NCBI GenBank assembly: GCA_023481285.1
Contig: JAMCWL010000054.1
Coordinates: forward strand, 1-54,881
From: Actinomycetota bacterium
GTDB taxonomy: Bacteria; Actinomycetota; Aquicultoria; Aquicultorales; JAMCWL01
Direction of reading: 5' to 3'
DNA: 54,881 bases
Shown: piece by piece, positions 33,920 through 42,149 of the stretch
Layout: each line of letters begins with the position of its first letter
Numbering within the stretch: position 1 is the stretch's first letter
Notes under the pieces: generated by a model
Seen by the model: the letters and a program-made list of their open reading frames with translations, nothing else
What the model was told of the DNA's origin: nothing
Database searches by the model: none
Program-made: the position numbers and the translations under genes

Positions 33920-34154
33920 TCGGCCCCCTGTCGCCACCCGACCGCTCATCAGGAAGCTCGTCGAAATTGTTGAGTTCGTCGAGGAGCTTCTTGACGTCTA
34001 TGCCGTGGGTCGCAGCCGCCTCGGCCACCGACTCGCCCTCGGCGATAGAGAAGGCGAGGCATCGCATTCCCCGGTCTATAAAGATATTCGCCGCTTTCGG
34101 ATTCAGCTCCATGGCCATCGCGACGGTCGTGTTCTCGGTGATCATTATCTCCAT
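33912..34154 (-). CDS. DUF1858-domain small protein
   Basis: 80 residues from ATG 34154, preceded by GGAGGGATTACCG. The sequence 'ENTTVAMAMELNPKAANIFIDRGMRCLAF' matches the DUF1858/ScdA N-terminal-like fold, in which a Cys after 'hG..C' is often part of a CxxC pair; here only one Cys (GMRC) is kept. Such domains are found alone or fused to hybrid-cluster and di-iron repair proteins. Its place at the head of a glycosyltransferase operon is unusual. Overlaps the GT2 start by eight bases. Confidence 0.8.
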   Translation of the reverse strand: MEIMITENTTVAMAMELNPKAANIFIDRGMRCLAFSIAEGESVAEAAATHGIDVKKLLDELNNFDELPDERSGGDRGPND

Positions 34155-34230
34155 CGGTAATCCCTCCGGCCCGGCCGGCGCCGGTCTCATTCGGGGAGAA
34201 TTTTAGCACATTTCGATGGATTAAGTTTTG
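34155..34230 (-). promoter_or_regulatory. Duplicated promoter/leader, copy B
   Basis: Minus-strand TGC-TAAAAT serves as an extended -10, followed by a GC-rich palindromic stretch (CCGGCGCCGG) and the ribosome site CGGAGGG before the DUF1858 ATG. It is the intact counterpart of the leader at 32705-32790. Confidence 0.6.
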
Positions 34231-34394
34231 AAGCTACCGCAAGGAGAATCTGGAGGGCTTGAGGCTACCTTTCTCGATTGTCTTTAAGGCGCCAGCAGGC
34301 TTCACGGAAAGAAGCTTTGCGATCCTTGATGAAGTAAAGCCCATATCAGAAGCACCTTCCTAGCGGTCAATTACGAAAAGGCCCAAGTTTTTTG

Positions 34395-34423
34395 TTGACA
34401 GGCGACGGCATAGTAAATATTAT
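34395..34423 (+). promoter_or_regulatory. Housekeeping promoter of the Rrf2-CooS region
   Basis: TTGACA (34395-34400), exactly 17 bases, then TATTAT (34418-34423): a near-perfect sigma-A promoter about 30 bases before the rrf2 start, which follows AAGGAGG. As Rrf2 proteins often repress their own promoter, the A/T-rich sequence around the -10 is a likely binding site. Confidence 0.8.
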
Positions 34424-34453
34424 CAATTTAATCATCTTTGTAAGGAGGGTGAA

Positions 34454-34891
34454 ATGAAGCTCACCAGGAGAGCCGAGTACGCGATTCGCACCGCCGTCGA
34501 CCTTGCCTCACAGCCGCCCGGGCAATCGACTCTTTCCAGGGAGATCGCTGAGCGGCAGGAAATCCCGGCCAACTTCATGGTCCACGTCGTCGGCGATCTC
34601 GTCCGCACGAGAATCGTTCACGCGGCCAGAGGGAGCGGCGGAGGGGTCTCGCTCGCCATGCCGGCGTCCGAGATCAACGTTCGCCAGATCGTCGAGGCGG
34701 TCGAAGGACCGATAGCCCTGAACAAGTGCCTGCTGGGGCATGATTCTTGCGAGAGGCGCCCGGGCTGCCCGGTTGCCGCCGTATGGGAGCGCGCCCAGTC
34801 GAGCCTGGCCGGCGTATTGGAGGGAACGACGCTCGCCGATCTTGTCGCCGTCTCTACCGGAACTGCCGTTGATAAAGAGAGCGCTGGCTAA
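34454..34891 (+). CDS. Rrf2-family transcriptional regulator with three-Cys cluster site
   Basis: 145 residues. N-terminal winged helix 'MKLTRRAEYAIRTAVDLA' with 'LSREIAERQEIPANFM', followed by 'ARGSGGGVSLAMP' wing and the cysteine motif C-x6-C-x5-C ('NKCLLGHDSC', 'RRPGCPV') that ligates an iron-sulfur cluster in IscR/NsrR/RsrR-type members. It would sense redox state, NO or iron-sulfur status. Because it lies directly upstream of cooS on the same strand, control of CO metabolism is plausible but unproven. Confidence 0.9.
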   Translation: MKLTRRAEYAIRTAVDLASQPPGQSTLSREIAERQEIPANFMVHVVGDLVRTRIVHAARGSGGGVSLAMPASEINVRQIVEAVEGPIALNKCLLGHDSCERRPGCPVAAVWERAQSSLAGVLEGTTLADLVAVSTGTAVDKESAG

Positions 34892-35007
34892 GTTAGCTGG
34901 CAGGCATGAAAAGCATAAAGGCGCCCACCTGAAGAGAGATTTTACGCATGCATCCTGGGTCCTCAGCTTGAAAAGCGGTTTTTCAATCAGACTGGAGGGA
35001 ATATCGA

Positions 35008-36927
35008 ATGAGCACTGTAATCGATGGAACGGAGCAGGTCCCGTCAATCCACGAATCGACCGTCGAGATGTACCGGCATGTGAGAGAGCGAGGCATCGAC
35101 AACGTTTTCGACCGCTATAAGGCCCAGCAGCCCCAGTGCAGCTTCGGCATCCAGGGTATCTGCTGTCAGCTATGCAGCCATGGGCCCTGCCGGATAACGC
35201 CCAAAGCGCCGGCCGGCATCTGCGGGGCTGGTCCGGACATGATAGCCGCCCGGAACCTTCTGAGGCTTGCCGTCCACGGCGCCTCCGCCTACTCACACCA
35301 CCTGGAGGAGACGGCGAAAACTCTTAAAGCGACCGCCGAGGGTAAAACGCCCTTCAAAATCCAGAACGAGGCCAAGCTGCGGGAGGTCGCCGACGTTCTA
35401 GGCCTGGGCGATAACGGAAGCGTGGAGGAGCTGGCGGTCGGCGTCTCCAACGCGGTCATCTCAGAGCTCAGAAAATCGGCGGATGAGCCCCTCGCCCTCG
35501 TCGAGCTTTTCGCACCGGAGAGCCGCCTGAAGGTCTGGAGATCGCTCGGTATCTTGCCGGGCGGCGTCCACTCCGAGGTGCGGGACGCCCTCGTCAAGAC
35601 GATGTCCAATGTGAACAGCGATCCGGTCGACCTCCTTCTTACCGCGCTCAGGGTAGGAATAGCAACCGGATACATGGGGCTTGTCGCTACGATTACGCTC
35701 CAGGACATCCTCTTTGGCGCCCCGCAGATCGTCGAGAGCCAAGCCGATCTTGGCGTCATCGATCCGGCTTACGTCAATATCGTGGCCCACGGCCACCTTC
35801 CCTTCGTCGGCACCGCAGTCCTGGCCGCTCTCGACAACGAGGAGTTCAACCAACTTGCGAAGGCGGCCGGTGCGGCCGGCATACGGGTTTACGGCTCCAT
35901 GTGTACCGGCCAGGAGCTGTTACAGCGCTCCGGAACCAGCGCCAAGGGTTTTGCCGGCCAGACGGGAAACTGGCTGAACCAGGAGTTTCTCGTCGCCACC
36001 GGCGCGGTCGACCTTATGATGCTCGACCTTAACTGCACGATTCCGGGGCTCAAAGACGTGGCGGCAAGATTCCACACCAGGCTGGTGCCGGTCAACAAGA
36101 TGGTGCGCCTTCCCGGAATTCCCGCCGGCAGGGATTATGAACCCGAGACGGTCGGCCAACTCGCGAGAGAGCTCCTCGAAGAGGCCATTGAGGCGTTCAA
36201 GGAGAGAAGCGGGGATATTCACATACCGCCTCACCGGGCGAGGATCGTGGCCGGTGCCGGCGTCGAGTCGATTCTTGGAGCGCTGGGAGGCTCCCTGGAG
36301 CCCCTCCTCGAAGCGATAAAGTCCGGACAAATCCGGGGGATCGCCGCCGTTGTCGGCTGCACGACCTGCCGCGACGTTCATGACCGGCCGAGCGTAACGA
36401 TAGCGAAAGAGCTAATAGCGAACGACGTCCTCGTCATCTCGGCTGGCTGCTCTTCCAGCGCGATGGCCACCGAAGCGCTGATGGACCCGGCGACGGCCGA
36501 CATTGCCGGCCCCGGCCTGGCGGCCGTCTGCAAATCACTCGGCATACCCCCCGTTCTAAACTTCGGCAGTTGCGTCGATATCGGCCGGATCGGTGTTGCC
36601 GTCAGCGCCATCGCCGCCGCCCTCGGCGTCGATCCGAGCGCCCTTCCGGTAGCGGCATCGGCGCCCGAGTACCTGGAGCAGAAAGCGGTCGCGGACGGTC
36701 TTTTCGCCGTCGCCTTCGGGCTTCTTCTTCACCTTTCACCTGCGCCGCCGGTGGCCGGCGCTCCACTCGTCGCCGAGATCCTCACCGGTGAGGTCGAAAA
36801 ACTTACCGGGGGCAAGGTTGCCATAGAGACAGATCCGATACAAGCAGCCGAGCTTATTCTGAAGCATTTAGAGGGCAAGCGAGCGGGACTCGGTCTTACC
36901 ACCAATCTTGAAAAGGAGATGGCTTGA
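35008..36927 (+). CDS. cooS: Anaerobic Ni-Fe CO dehydrogenase catalytic subunit CooS
   Basis: 639 residues, start after GGAGGG. N-terminal Cys cluster 'CSFGIQGICCQLCSHGPCRI' holds the B and D cluster ligands. C-cluster ligands are visible in 'VAHGHLPFVG' (His), 'GSMCTGQELL', 'DLNCTIPGL', 'VGCTTCRDV', 'ISAGCSSSAMATEAL' and 'NFGSCVDIGR'. It interconverts CO and CO2, delivering two electrons. No CooF ferredoxin, CooC nickel chaperone, acetyl-CoA synthase or hydrogenase is adjacent; instead a multiheme cytochrome overlaps its stop codon, suggesting an unusual electron acceptor. Confidence 0.96.
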   Translation: MSTVIDGTEQVPSIHESTVEMYRHVRERGIDNVFDRYKAQQPQCSFGIQGICCQLCSHGPCRITPKAPAGICGAGPDMIAARNLLRLAVHGASAYSHHLEETAKTLKATAEGKTPFKIQNEAKLREVADVLGLGDNGSVEELAVGVSNAVISELRKSADEPLALVELFAPESRLKVWRSLGILPGGVHSEVRDALVKTMSNVNSDPVDLLLTALRVGIATGYMGLVATITLQDILFGAPQIVESQADLGVIDPAYVNIVAHGHLPFVGTAVLAALDNEEFNQLAKAAGAAGIRVYGSMCTGQELLQRSGTSAKGFAGQTGNWLNQEFLVATGAVDLMMLDLNCTIPGLKDVAARFHTRLVPVNKMVRLPGIPAGRDYEPETVGQLARELLEEAIEAFKERSGDIHIPPHRARIVAGAGVESILGALGGSLEPLLEAIKSGQIRGIAAVVGCTTCRDVHDRPSVTIAKELIANDVLVISAGCSSSAMATEALMDPATADIAGPGLAAVCKSLGIPPVLNFGSCVDIGRIGVAVSAIAAALGVDPSALPVAASAPEYLEQKAVADGLFAVAFGLLLHLSPAPPVAGAPLVAEILTGEVEKLTGGKVAIETDPIQAAELILKHLEGKRAGLGLTTNLEKEMA

Positions 36928-37709
36928 GGCCTCTCTCCTCAAAAAGGGCGATGGTCTTAATAGCCCTCCTTTTCACGATAGCTTTTGCTGTGGTCGCCTG
37001 GGCATACTACTCCGGGGAGAAGAGGCCGCCCGTACCCAAGGGGGGTGATTCTCCCCAGGTGGGCTACTCCCCAAGCCCACTTGCCTCAACGGGCTCGCCC
37101 AATTCAACGGCGCCGAAGTTCAGTTGCAACGAGCCGTGTCACAGTAAAAACCAGGCGATCGTACGGATGCACGACGCGACAAGGCGCAAGGGCTGCATGA
37201 ATTGCCACCGCCCGGGTGAAAATCTGATCGGCGGAGGCGCCGCAAAATCTTCAGCGGAAGAGCTCGCCGGACGCAAGGCGAGCGATCCAAATTGCATCGA
37301 CTGCCATAAAACCGGCGGTCTTGCCAGCCAATCCGCGTCGGTCAAGGGCCGGATAGTCCCGGCAAAGAGGGTCGGCGGCTTGTTCTGCCCCAAATGCGCG
37401 GTCAGCATCAACCCGGCTGAAAACGCCGCTTGCGGTAAGTGCGGAGGCCGGATCACGCGGCTCAATGGCGGCTGGCGCTGCTCGATCTGCGGGCCACTGG
37501 TTGACGTCGACGAGATTGTCAAACTCTCCAGGGAAAAGCCGAGCAATGAGGTTTGTGCTCTATGTCATCGAAAAGACGACGAGCTCAAAGTCGAGCACAT
37601 CAAGGTCGCTTCCGGTGAGAATTGGGCCGACCAGATAACCAACTGCCTGGGTTGTCACAAGTCACACGATAAGTGCAGTGGATGCCACTTCGGACCCAAC
37701 AAGCAATAA
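36924..37709 (+). CDS. Membrane-anchored multiheme cytochrome c with zinc-ribbon-like insert
   Basis: 261 residues, TTG start overlapping the cooS stop (TTGA). One N-terminal transmembrane helix (about 8-28) places the rest outside the cytoplasm. There are five CXXCH motifs (CMNCH, CIDCH, CALCH, CLGCH, CSGCH) and one CX3CH (CNEPCH), so up to six hemes. Between hemes 3 and 4 lie six non-heme cysteines in CPKC, CGKC and CSIC pairs, which look like a zinc ribbon or rubredoxin-like module. Coupling to cooS argues that this cytochrome takes part in CO oxidation. How electrons would cross the membrane from cytoplasmic CooS is not explained by the two genes alone. Confidence 0.88.
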   Translation: MRPLSSKRAMVLIALLFTIAFAVVAWAYYSGEKRPPVPKGGDSPQVGYSPSPLASTGSPNSTAPKFSCNEPCHSKNQAIVRMHDATRRKGCMNCHRPGENLIGGGAAKSSAEELAGRKASDPNCIDCHKTGGLASQSASVKGRIVPAKRVGGLFCPKCAVSINPAENAACGKCGGRITRLNGGWRCSICGPLVDVDEIVKLSREKPSNEVCALCHRKDDELKVEHIKVASGENWADQITNCLGCHKSHDKCSGCHFGPNKQ

Positions 37710-37810
37710 GCCAACAGAGAATAAACAAGGAAACATGTTAGTCGAATGCTCGGCACGTTTATGCGCTTCCCGGTTGAGGCAAATCCCTTGTTGGACGACG
37801 CTCAACGGAG

Positions 37811-38647
37811 GTGGAGGCTTTGACGGGTCTTTTAAGTATACTCTTTTATCTCTTGTTGCTCCTCGCGTTCATAGTGCCGGCTTTGCAGCGACGCCTGATG
37901 GTCTTACAGCGCTTGCGCTTTATGAACGGGATCGAGCGCAAGCGGGGGGCGCGTCTCATCACTATGATCCACCGGCAAGAGTCGCTAAGTTTTTTGGGAA
38001 TACCGATCGCCCGTTATATCGACATAGAAGATTCGGAGGCGGTCTTAAGGGCGATTCACCTGACCGACCCCGAACTGCCGATTGACCTAGTCCTCCATAC
38101 ACCGGGGGGGTTGGTGCTCGCCGCCGAGCAGATAGCACACGCGCTCAAGAACCACCCGGCGAAAGTGACCGTCTTCGTACCTCACTACGCCATGTCGGGC
38201 GGGACGCTGATCGCCCTCGCGGCTGACGAGATCGCAATGGATTCGAACGCGGTCCTCGGGCCGGTCGACCCGCAAATCGGGGACATGCAGCGAGGAAGCT
38301 TCCCCGCGGTTTCAGTGCTGGCGGCGCTCGCGACGCCCAACCCAAACCGCGACGACGCCTATCTGATCATGGGCGATATAGCCAAAAAGGCGGTCAACCA
38401 GGTCAGGAGCCACGTCTACGACTTCGTTAAAGACCGGATGGGAGAGAAAGCTAGCCGGCTAGCCGATATCTTGACGGAAGGTCGCTGGACGCACGATTAC
38501 CCCATATCGGCGGCGGAAGCGCTGGAAATGGGGCTCTCGGTGAGAACCGATATGCCGAGGGAGTTTTACGCGCTGATGGACCTCTTCCCCCAGCCCGGGC
38601 ACAGAGCGGGAGTCGAGTATGTGCCCGTACCGTACAGGAGAAAGTAG
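37811..38647 (+). CDS. ClpP-fold membrane serine protease (SDH/SppA-like)
   Basis: 278 residues. N-terminal transmembrane helix (LLSILFYLLLLLAFIVP), then a ClpP/crotonase-like fold: 'LHTPGGLVLAAEQIAHAL' oxyanion region, nucleophile in 'PHYAMSGGTLIALAADEIAMD' (in part YAMSGGTLIAL) and 'LGPVDPQI' typical of the SDH_sah family. Such proteases degrade membrane or secreted peptides. GTG 37811 or TTG 37820 (after GGAGG) may be the start. It lies 100 bases after the cytochrome gene with no clear terminator between, so co-expression with cooS is possible. Confidence 0.85.
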   Translation: MEALTGLLSILFYLLLLLAFIVPALQRRLMVLQRLRFMNGIERKRGARLITMIHRQESLSFLGIPIARYIDIEDSEAVLRAIHLTDPELPIDLVLHTPGGLVLAAEQIAHALKNHPAKVTVFVPHYAMSGGTLIALAADEIAMDSNAVLGPVDPQIGDMQRGSFPAVSVLAALATPNPNRDDAYLIMGDIAKKAVNQVRSHVYDFVKDRMGEKASRLADILTEGRWTHDYPISAAEALEMGLSVRTDMPREFYALMDLFPQPGHRAGVEYVPVPYRRK

Positions 38648-38650
38648 AGA

Positions 38651-38679
38651 CTGAGCGGATTGTAGATCAAGCGTATAAT
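38651..38679 (+). promoter_or_regulatory. Promoter of the ribonucleotide reductase gene
   Basis: A consensus -10 TATAAT (38674-38679) is preceded at 17 bases by CTGAGC (38651-38656), a weak -35. The leader then contains TCCAGTCTC-type word repeats and the ribosome site TAGGAGGT. No NrdR box pair or cobalamin riboswitch is visible. Confidence 0.55.
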
Positions 38680-38741
38680 GTAGAATGCATTAATGTCTTT
38701 CCAGTCTCCACTCTCCAGTCTCTAGTTTCTAGGAGGTAAAA

Positions 38742-41700
38742 ATGGCGGTCGCAAGTATCATCAAGCGAGATGGACGCTCGGTCCCGTTCAAACGAGATAA
38801 GATAGAGAGCGCTATCCTGAAGGCCTTGCGGGCGGTCGGAAGAGATGAACCCGCGCTCGCCAGCCGCCTCGCCGGCGAGGCGGTCGATGAGGTCGACCGT
38901 TACTTTACCGACGAGCGTCCCCCGCACGTGGAAGAGGTCCAGGACATCGTCGAGCGCACCCTTATAAAGGCTGACCTGCCCGGCGCTCCCGGTAAATATA
39001 TCATTTACCGGGAGCGCCGGGCGGACATCCGGGCTACGAAGAGATTTGTCGGGGTCGCGGACGACCTCAAGGTCGGCGTCAACGCGGCGAAAGTTTTGAA
39101 CCAGCGCTATCTGAAGAAGGATGAGTCAGGTCGCGTCGTCGAGACGCCATCCGAGATGTTTCACCGGGTGGCGAAAGCGCTTGCCGCACCAGATCAAAAG
39201 TACGACGAAAAGGCCGACATCAAATCAACCGAGGAAGCCTTCTACCGGATGATGGCCTCCTTCGATTTCCTGCCGAACTCCCCGACGCTGATGAATGCCG
39301 GCACCCCGCTCGGGCAACTCGCCGCCTGCTTCGTCATCCCGGTCGGAGATTCGATCACCGGGATCTTCGACGCCGTCAAATGGATGGCCCAGATCCACCA
39401 GACCGGGGGAGGCGTGGGCTATTCCTTTACGCGGCTCCGTCCGAAGGGAGATATCGTCCGGTCGACCAAGGGGATCGCTTCCGGACCCGTTTCGTTCATG
39501 CGCGTCTTCGACGTGGCGACCGACGTCATCAAGCAGGGCGGGCGGCGGCGGGGGGCGAACATGGGCATCCTCCGCTGCGATCATCCGGACATATTGGAAT
39601 TTGTAACGGCCAAGAGGCAGCCGGGTTTCCTTACCAATTTTAACGTCTCCGTCGCCGCGACCGATGAGTTCATGAAGAAAGCCGTCGAGGGTGGAGAAAT
39701 CGAGCTCGTAAACCCGAGGACCGGCGTCAAGGTTGGTAGATTGTCGGCCCCCTACCTATTTGACGTCATCGTCGCCTCCGCCTGGACGACCGGCGATCCC
39801 GGCCTCTTCTTCATCGACCGGACGAACGAGGCCAATCCCACTCCTAATATTGGGCAGTTTGAAAGCACAAACCCTTGCGTCGTTGGCTCGACGCGAATCG
39901 CGACATCAGATGGCCTCGTCACCATGGAAGAACTGTTTATATCAAAAGAATCACTTGCTGTGCTCACGAGAGTCGGTGGTACAAACGGCGCATCGGTAAG
40001 CACAGAGCAGAGAGTGCTTCCCGCGGTTCCAGTGTTTAAGACCGGTAGTAATCAACCGGTATACAGGGTGGAGACGAAGCATGGCTTCGAATTGACGGCG
40101 ACCGGTAATCACAGGTTCTTGACGCCGAACGGGTTTGTTGAACTCAAGGACTTGAAAATCGGCGATGAGCTGTACCTGCAGGCCGGGGAGGGTTTGTGGA
40201 GTGAGAAATACGATTTACCGCCGTTTTTACCGGAGCATCACACGGCGAAAGGTCGCTACGCAGCCGGTATTGGAAAAGGTAAAATACGACCGCCAGCCAG
40301 GTGGCCGAAAGAGTTGGGCCAGCTCTTAGGCTGGGCCGTCGGCGACGGATTTTTAACCCTCAACAGCGGCGCCATGGTCGCGTTCACATTCGGAGAAGCC
40401 GAGCGACATCTGCTCCCGCACTTCAGGAAGGTATTTGCCGATTGGTTTGGAGCGGCGGGTTATTTGCGCGAGCAGCGCGGGTCGATGCAGATGCGGTACA
40501 AGGGGTTCCCTGCAAGGTTCTTGGCTAATCTGGGTCTAGATACCGCCAAGTCTCATGAAAAGAAGGTGCCGGAATCCATATGGAGCGCGCCGAGAGAAGC
40601 TGTCGCCGGTTTTATGCAAGGACTTTTTACAACCGACGGTACGGTCAATCTAAGTGAAAAGAAAGGATCTTGCAGTATACGGCTTGCCAGCAGCTCGAAA
40701 GCGCTATTACAAGAGGTGCAATTGTTGCTGCTAAACTTCGGTATTATCTCAAGGCTGCATTTGCGCCGAGAACAAAGGGAAGCCTACCTACCCGGATCCG
40801 ATGGAGAGCCAAAGCGCACGAAGACACAGCCACAGTACGAGTTAATCATCGACAAAGCGAATCGGGATCGATTCATCGATCAAATAGGCTTTATGTCGGA
40901 CGCAAAGCAGGCGAAAGCCGAATCGTTCATTCGAGCGAAGAAGCGCAAGAGCAATCGCGAGACGTTTACGACAACCGTCGCATCCGTCGAGTTCGCGGGC
41001 TACGCCGATGTATACGATACGATGCAACCTTTTACCCACACCGTCATCTATAACGGCATCATAACGCACCAATGCGGTGAGGTCCCATTGCTGCCGTTCG
41101 AGTCGTGCAACCTGGGATCGATCAACCTCTCGAAGATGTTGACGCGCTGCCCGGACGGGACCCGCTGCACCATCGATTGGGAACACCTCAAAGAGACGGT
41201 GCACCTCTCCGTCCACTTTCTCGACAACGTCATCGACGCGAGTCTCTATCCCCTCACGCAGATCGACGAGATCACGAAGGCCAACCGCAAGATTGGCCTT
41301 GGGGTCATGGGCTTTGCCGAGATGCTTCTAAAGCTCGGTATAGCTTACGATTCCGAGGAGTCGGTTACAAAGGGTGAGGAGGTCATGGCCTTCATCTACG
41401 AGGAGGCCAAGAGAGCATCTGTGAAGCTAGCCGAGGCCAGAGGCTCCTTCCCAAACTTCAAGGGGAGCAAGTGGGAGAAGGCGGGGTATAAGAGAATGCG
41501 GAATGCGACCGTTACGACGATCGCTCCTACCGGCACCATCGGCATCATTGCCGGCACATCCAGCGGTATCGAGCCCATCTTCGCCATCTCCTACGCGCGC
41601 CAGGTGATGGAGGGCACAACGCTTCTCGAGACGAACGCCACCTTTGAAGAGGTCGCAAAGGCGAGGGGTTTCTCTAACCGCGAACTTATGCTTGAGATAG

Positions 41701-42077
41701 CCAAGACTGGTACCGTGAGGGATAGGGAAGATACCCCGGAGGACGTGCGCCGCCTCTTCGCGACGGCCTTTGACGTCGCGCCCGAGTGGCACGTGCAGAT
41801 CCAGGCGGTCTTCCAAAAGTACACCGACAATGCGGTCTCGAAAACGGTGAATTTGCCTCAGACGGCTACGATGGAAGATGTGCGACGAATCTATCTAATG
41901 GCTTACGAACTAGGATGCAAAGGAATAACGATCTACCGGTATGGCAGCAAACCGGAGCAGGTTCTTTACATCGGAACGCCGGAGGAGAAAAGAATCGTCG
42001 AGCAACCGGTGACGGCGACGAGCGAGTTCTCTGGCGGCTGTGCGTACGATTCAGAAACCAGAACCTGCCATTACTAG
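38742..42077 (+). CDS. nrdJ: Adenosylcobalamin-dependent (class II) ribonucleotide reductase with intein
   Basis: 1111 residues before splicing, 712 after. An N-terminal ATP-cone (about 1-95) is followed by the reductase barrel: 'PNSPTLMNAGTPLGQLAACF', 'GGVGYSFTRLRPKGD', 'NMGILRCDHPD', the active-site 'NPC|GE' with 'FESCNLGSINL', and 'APTGTIGIIAGTSSGIEP'. A 399-residue intein interrupts it at Cys379, within the conserved NPCGE loop. The C-terminus ends 'GGCAYDSETRTCHY', a short cysteine tail that may regenerate the active site. It reduces ribonucleotides without needing oxygen, as expected of an anaerobe. TAGGAGGT ribosome site. Confidence 0.95.
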   Translation: MAVASIIKRDGRSVPFKRDKIESAILKALRAVGRDEPALASRLAGEAVDEVDRYFTDERPPHVEEVQDIVERTLIKADLPGAPGKYIIYRERRADIRATKRFVGVADDLKVGVNAAKVLNQRYLKKDESGRVVETPSEMFHRVAKALAAPDQKYDEKADIKSTEEAFYRMMASFDFLPNSPTLMNAGTPLGQLAACFVIPVGDSITGIFDAVKWMAQIHQTGGGVGYSFTRLRPKGDIVRSTKGIASGPVSFMRVFDVATDVIKQGGRRRGANMGILRCDHPDILEFVTAKRQPGFLTNFNVSVAATDEFMKKAVEGGEIELVNPRTGVKVGRLSAPYLFDVIVASAWTTGDPGLFFIDRTNEANPTPNIGQFESTNPCVVGSTRIATSDGLVTMEELFISKESLAVLTRVGGTNGASVSTEQRVLPAVPVFKTGSNQPVYRVETKHGFELTATGNHRFLTPNGFVELKDLKIGDELYLQAGEGLWSEKYDLPPFLPEHHTAKGRYAAGIGKGKIRPPARWPKELGQLLGWAVGDGFLTLNSGAMVAFTFGEAERHLLPHFRKVFADWFGAAGYLREQRGSMQMRYKGFPARFLANLGLDTAKSHEKKVPESIWSAPREAVAGFMQGLFTTDGTVNLSEKKGSCSIRLASSSKALLQEVQLLLLNFGIISRLHLRREQREAYLPGSDGEPKRTKTQPQYELIIDKANRDRFIDQIGFMSDAKQAKAESFIRAKKRKSNRETFTTTVASVEFAGYADVYDTMQPFTHTVIYNGIITHQCGEVPLLPFESCNLGSINLSKMLTRCPDGTRCTIDWEHLKETVHLSVHFLDNVIDASLYPLTQIDEITKANRKIGLGVMGFAEMLLKLGIAYDSEESVTKGEEVMAFIYEEAKRASVKLAEARGSFPNFKGSKWEKAGYKRMRNATVTTIAPTGTIGIIAGTSSGIEPIFAISYARQVMEGTTLLETNATFEEVAKARGFSNRELMLEIAKTGTVRDREDTPEDVRRLFATAFDVAPEWHVQIQAVFQKYTDNAVSKTVNLPQTATMEDVRRIYLMAYELGCKGITIYRYGSKPEQVLYIGTPEEKRIVEQPVTATSEFSGGCAYDSETRTCHY
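39876..41072 (+). mobile_element. Intein with LAGLIDADG homing endonuclease in nrdJ
   Basis: Residues 379-777 of the nrdJ product. Splicing block A begins at Cys 'CVVGSTRIATSDG', block B has 'TGNHRFLTPNG', and block F/G ends '..YDTMQPFTH...YNGIITHQ' directly before the +1 Cys of the host (CGEVPLLPF). Two dodecapeptide motifs, 'LLGWAVGDGFL' and 'FMQGLFTTDGTVN', each keep the metal-binding Asp, so the homing endonuclease may be active. The last residue is Gln rather than the usual Asn. Removing the intein restores a continuous NPCGE motif. Base composition is slightly more A/T-rich than the host gene. Confidence 0.93.
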
Positions 42078-42149
42078 AGGAAATCGATTACCTTGCCTTA
42101 CCTTACCTTGCCTGACCTGACCACGCCTCAGGTTCATGGCTCGAATCTT

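Noticed and set aside
34265-34373. Short open stretch upstream of rrf2 (about 40 codons ending TAG).
   Set aside because: No start with a ribosome site and no family resemblance; it may be a remnant, but I cannot support a pseudogene call.
34968-34986. TTGAAAA-GCGGT-TTTTCAA hairpin before cooS as an attenuator.
   Set aside because: Weak A/T stem with no following T-tract; possibly a protein site, but not enough to call.
40284-41072. Free-standing homing endonuclease or pseudogene inside nrdJ.
   Set aside because: The frame is continuous with nrdJ on both sides and the intein splicing blocks are present, so it is an intein, not a separate gene.
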